51,676 nucleotides of DNA, taken from Streptomyces rochei (GTDB taxonomy: Bacteria; Actinomycetota; Actinomycetes; Streptomycetales; Streptomycetaceae). The notes under the pieces were generated by a model that worked only from the letters and a program-made list of their open reading frames with translations, did no database searches and was not told where the DNA came from. The stretch is from the NCBI GenBank assembly GCA_002155895.1, contig MUMD01000207.1, positions 1 through 51,676 of the forward strand, written 5' to 3'. Positions 50,359-51,676 of the stretch are shown in pieces (the stretch's first letter is position 1; every line of letters starts with the position of its first letter). The position numbers and the translations under genes were made by a program.

Positions 50359-51676
50359 GTGCCGGAGCTGAGGCCTTGGCGGGCCGCGGGACCGCGTGTG
50401 GCGCGGGCCGCGGGTGCCGTCCGACCGCGTCTCGCACGCGCCGCGCGGGCCGTCCGACCGCGGGTCGCACGGTTCGCACGGGCCACGGCGCCGCGGCTCG
50501 ACCGGGTCACCCGGCCGAAGACCTGGCAGTACACCGCCGGTGCCGCCACGGCCGGACTGGCGCTCGCCGCCGGTGCGGTGACCGCCGCCGGACCCTGGGA
50601 CTCCACGGGTCAGCGTACGGCCGAGCGGGACCGGGCCGTCGCACTGGAGCACACGGGTGGCGCAGATCACGGTGGACCGGGCGGCTCCGGCGCGGCGGCC
50701 GGTTCGCCCCGCCCGGCACCCAGCGCCCCGTCCGTCCTCACCGGCCTGGGCGGCACCGACGGCGGGGTCCCGAGGGGAGCCGACGCCGCGCCCGGCGGCA
50801 CCGCCCTGGCCGACCTCCTCGGCCCCCTCCTGGACGACCCGGCGCTCGGCGGTACCCGCGGGGCGGCCGTCGTCGACCTCACCACCGGCAAGCGCCTGCA
50901 CGCCCTCGACGCCGACGCGGCCCTCACCCCCGCCTCCACCACCAAGGTCGCCACCGCCGTCGCCGCGCTCACCGCCCTCGGCCCCGACCACCGCCTCACC
51001 ACCCGCACGGCCCTGGAGGCCGACACCGGGGAACTCGTCCTGGTCGGCGGCGGCGACCCCACCCTCACCGCCCGCGAGGACGCCAACGGCCTCGCGAGCC
51101 TGCGCACCCTCGCCGAGAAGACCGCCACCGCCCTGAAGAAGCGGGACGTGCGCCGGGTGACGCTGTCGTACGACACCACGCTCTACGCCGGCGACAAGGC
51201 GCACCCGATCGGGGTCAACGAGAACCTCGCCCCCGTCACCGCCCTGATGTCCGACGAGGGCCGCACGGACGACTCCACCGCCGGCCCCGCCCCGCGCGTG
51301 CCGGACCCGGCCGCCGACGCCGCCCGCGCCTTCGCCGGGTTCCTGGAACAGCACGGCGTCACCGCTTCGGCCCCCGGCCCCTCCAAGGCCACCGACCGCG
51401 CGGACACCCTCGCCACGGTCTCCTCGCCCCCGCTGTCGGCGCTGGTCGAGCGCATGCTGACCCACAGCGACAACGACCTCGCCGAGGCCCTGGCCCGCCA
51501 CACCGCCGTGGCGAGCGGCGAGCCCGCCGACTTCGAGGGCGTCTCGGCGGCGATCACGGCCCGCCTGAAGCAGCTGGGCCTGCCCGTGCGCGGCGCCCGT
51601 TTCCACGACGGCAGCGGCCTGGACCGCACCGACCGCATCACCGCCGGCCTGCTCACCGCGCTGCTCGCCGAGGCCG
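50359..51676 (+). CDS. dacB: D-alanyl-D-alanine carboxypeptidase (PBP4/DacB), partial
   Basis: The gene runs off the right edge; 439 codons are visible. A basic Arg/Ala/Pro-rich N-terminus (about 55 residues) precedes a hydrophobic anchor (YTAGAATAGLALAAGAVTAA) and a disordered linker. The peptidase S13 domain has the nucleophile in ASTTKVAT (SxxK) and HSDNDLAEALAR (SxN); the KTG motif lies beyond the window. It trims or cleaves peptidoglycan peptides outside the membrane. GTG 50359 lies 9 nt after AAAGGGG; GTG 50353 is too close. Confidence 0.93.
   Translation, partial: MPELRPWRAAGPRVARAAGAVRPRLARAARAVRPRVARFARATAPRLDRVTRPKTWQYTAGAATAGLALAAGAVTAAGPWDSTGQRTAERDRAVALEHTGGADHGGPGGSGAAAGSPRPAPSAPSVLTGLGGTDGGVPRGADAAPGGTALADLLGPLLDDPALGGTRGAAVVDLTTGKRLHALDADAALTPASTTKVATAVAALTALGPDHRLTTRTALEADTGELVLVGGGDPTLTAREDANGLASLRTLAEKTATALKKRDVRRVTLSYDTTLYAGDKAHPIGVNENLAPVTALMSDEGRTDDSTAGPAPRVPDPAADAARAFAGFLEQHGVTASAPGPSKATDRADTLATVSSPPLSALVERMLTHSDNDLAEALARHTAVASGEPADFEGVSAAITARLKQLGLPVRGARFHDGSGLDRTDRITAGLLTALLAEA

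Overview
High GC content, GTG/TTG starts, long GC-rich terminator hairpins and the gene set (bldG, a TipA-type MerR regulator, a SARP regulator, a DUF397/XRE/ATPase trio, zinc-free ribosomal protein paralogues) point to a Streptomyces chromosome. From memory, gene order on both sides of the tRNA resembles the S. coelicolor SCO3551-SCO3540 and SCO3435-SCO3408 segments. That comparison is recall, not a search.

Left part (1-20.3 kb), mostly core. It opens with the 3' end of a Tad/Flp-pilus-like cluster (DUF4244 protein and two TadE-like proteins). A convergent DEAD/DEAH helicase follows, divergent from bldG and its partner anti-sigma-like ATPase gene. Next come the H+-translocating pyrophosphatase hppA, a small lipoprotein, a class I methyltransferase, a two-helix membrane protein, topA, an unusual MFS-like/thymidylate kinase/coiled-coil fusion, the DNA polymerase III delta-prime gene and a TAP-family exported peptidase. 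The segment ends at tRNA-Thr(CGU).

Accessory part (20.37-26.1 kb). A 44-bp stretch of the tRNA-Thr 3' half is repeated exactly 4.85 kb downstream and bounds a small integrated element. The element holds a broken tyrosine integrase (frameshifted and truncated), an excisionase, a gamma-glutamylcyclotransferase-fold protein, a PIN-like nuclease with a coiled-coil tail, and a divergently transcribed protein that joins an EVE-like modified-base reader to a DUF3883 PD-(D/E)XK nuclease. Base composition is visibly lower in GC, especially in the PIN gene. Just past the right att copy lies the C-terminal scar of a second tyrosine integrase, so the site has been used at least twice. The PIN plus EVE-DUF3883 pair is the best candidate here for an undescribed defence module.

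Right part (26.2-51.7 kb), core again. It contains a family 2 glycosyltransferase, a large SARP/NB-ARC/TPR regulator, a short family A DNA polymerase, a Clp-N/HTH protein divergent from a DUF2786 gene, and a Zur-boxed divergent cluster of zinc-free ribosomal proteins (S14, L28 / L33, L31, CobW-like, S18). Then follow a WhiJ-like trio (DUF397, ATPase, XRE-DUF5753), an aldehyde dehydrogenase, a PadR gene with its ABC exporter, glutamate decarboxylase, tipA, a YbjQ protein, a DedA protein, a ThrE-type exporter, inorganic pyrophosphatase, and a D-Ala-D-Ala carboxypeptidase cut off by the window end. Several genes have -10-like hexamers 6-7 nt before the start codon and no Shine-Dalgarno sequence, suggesting leaderless transcripts.
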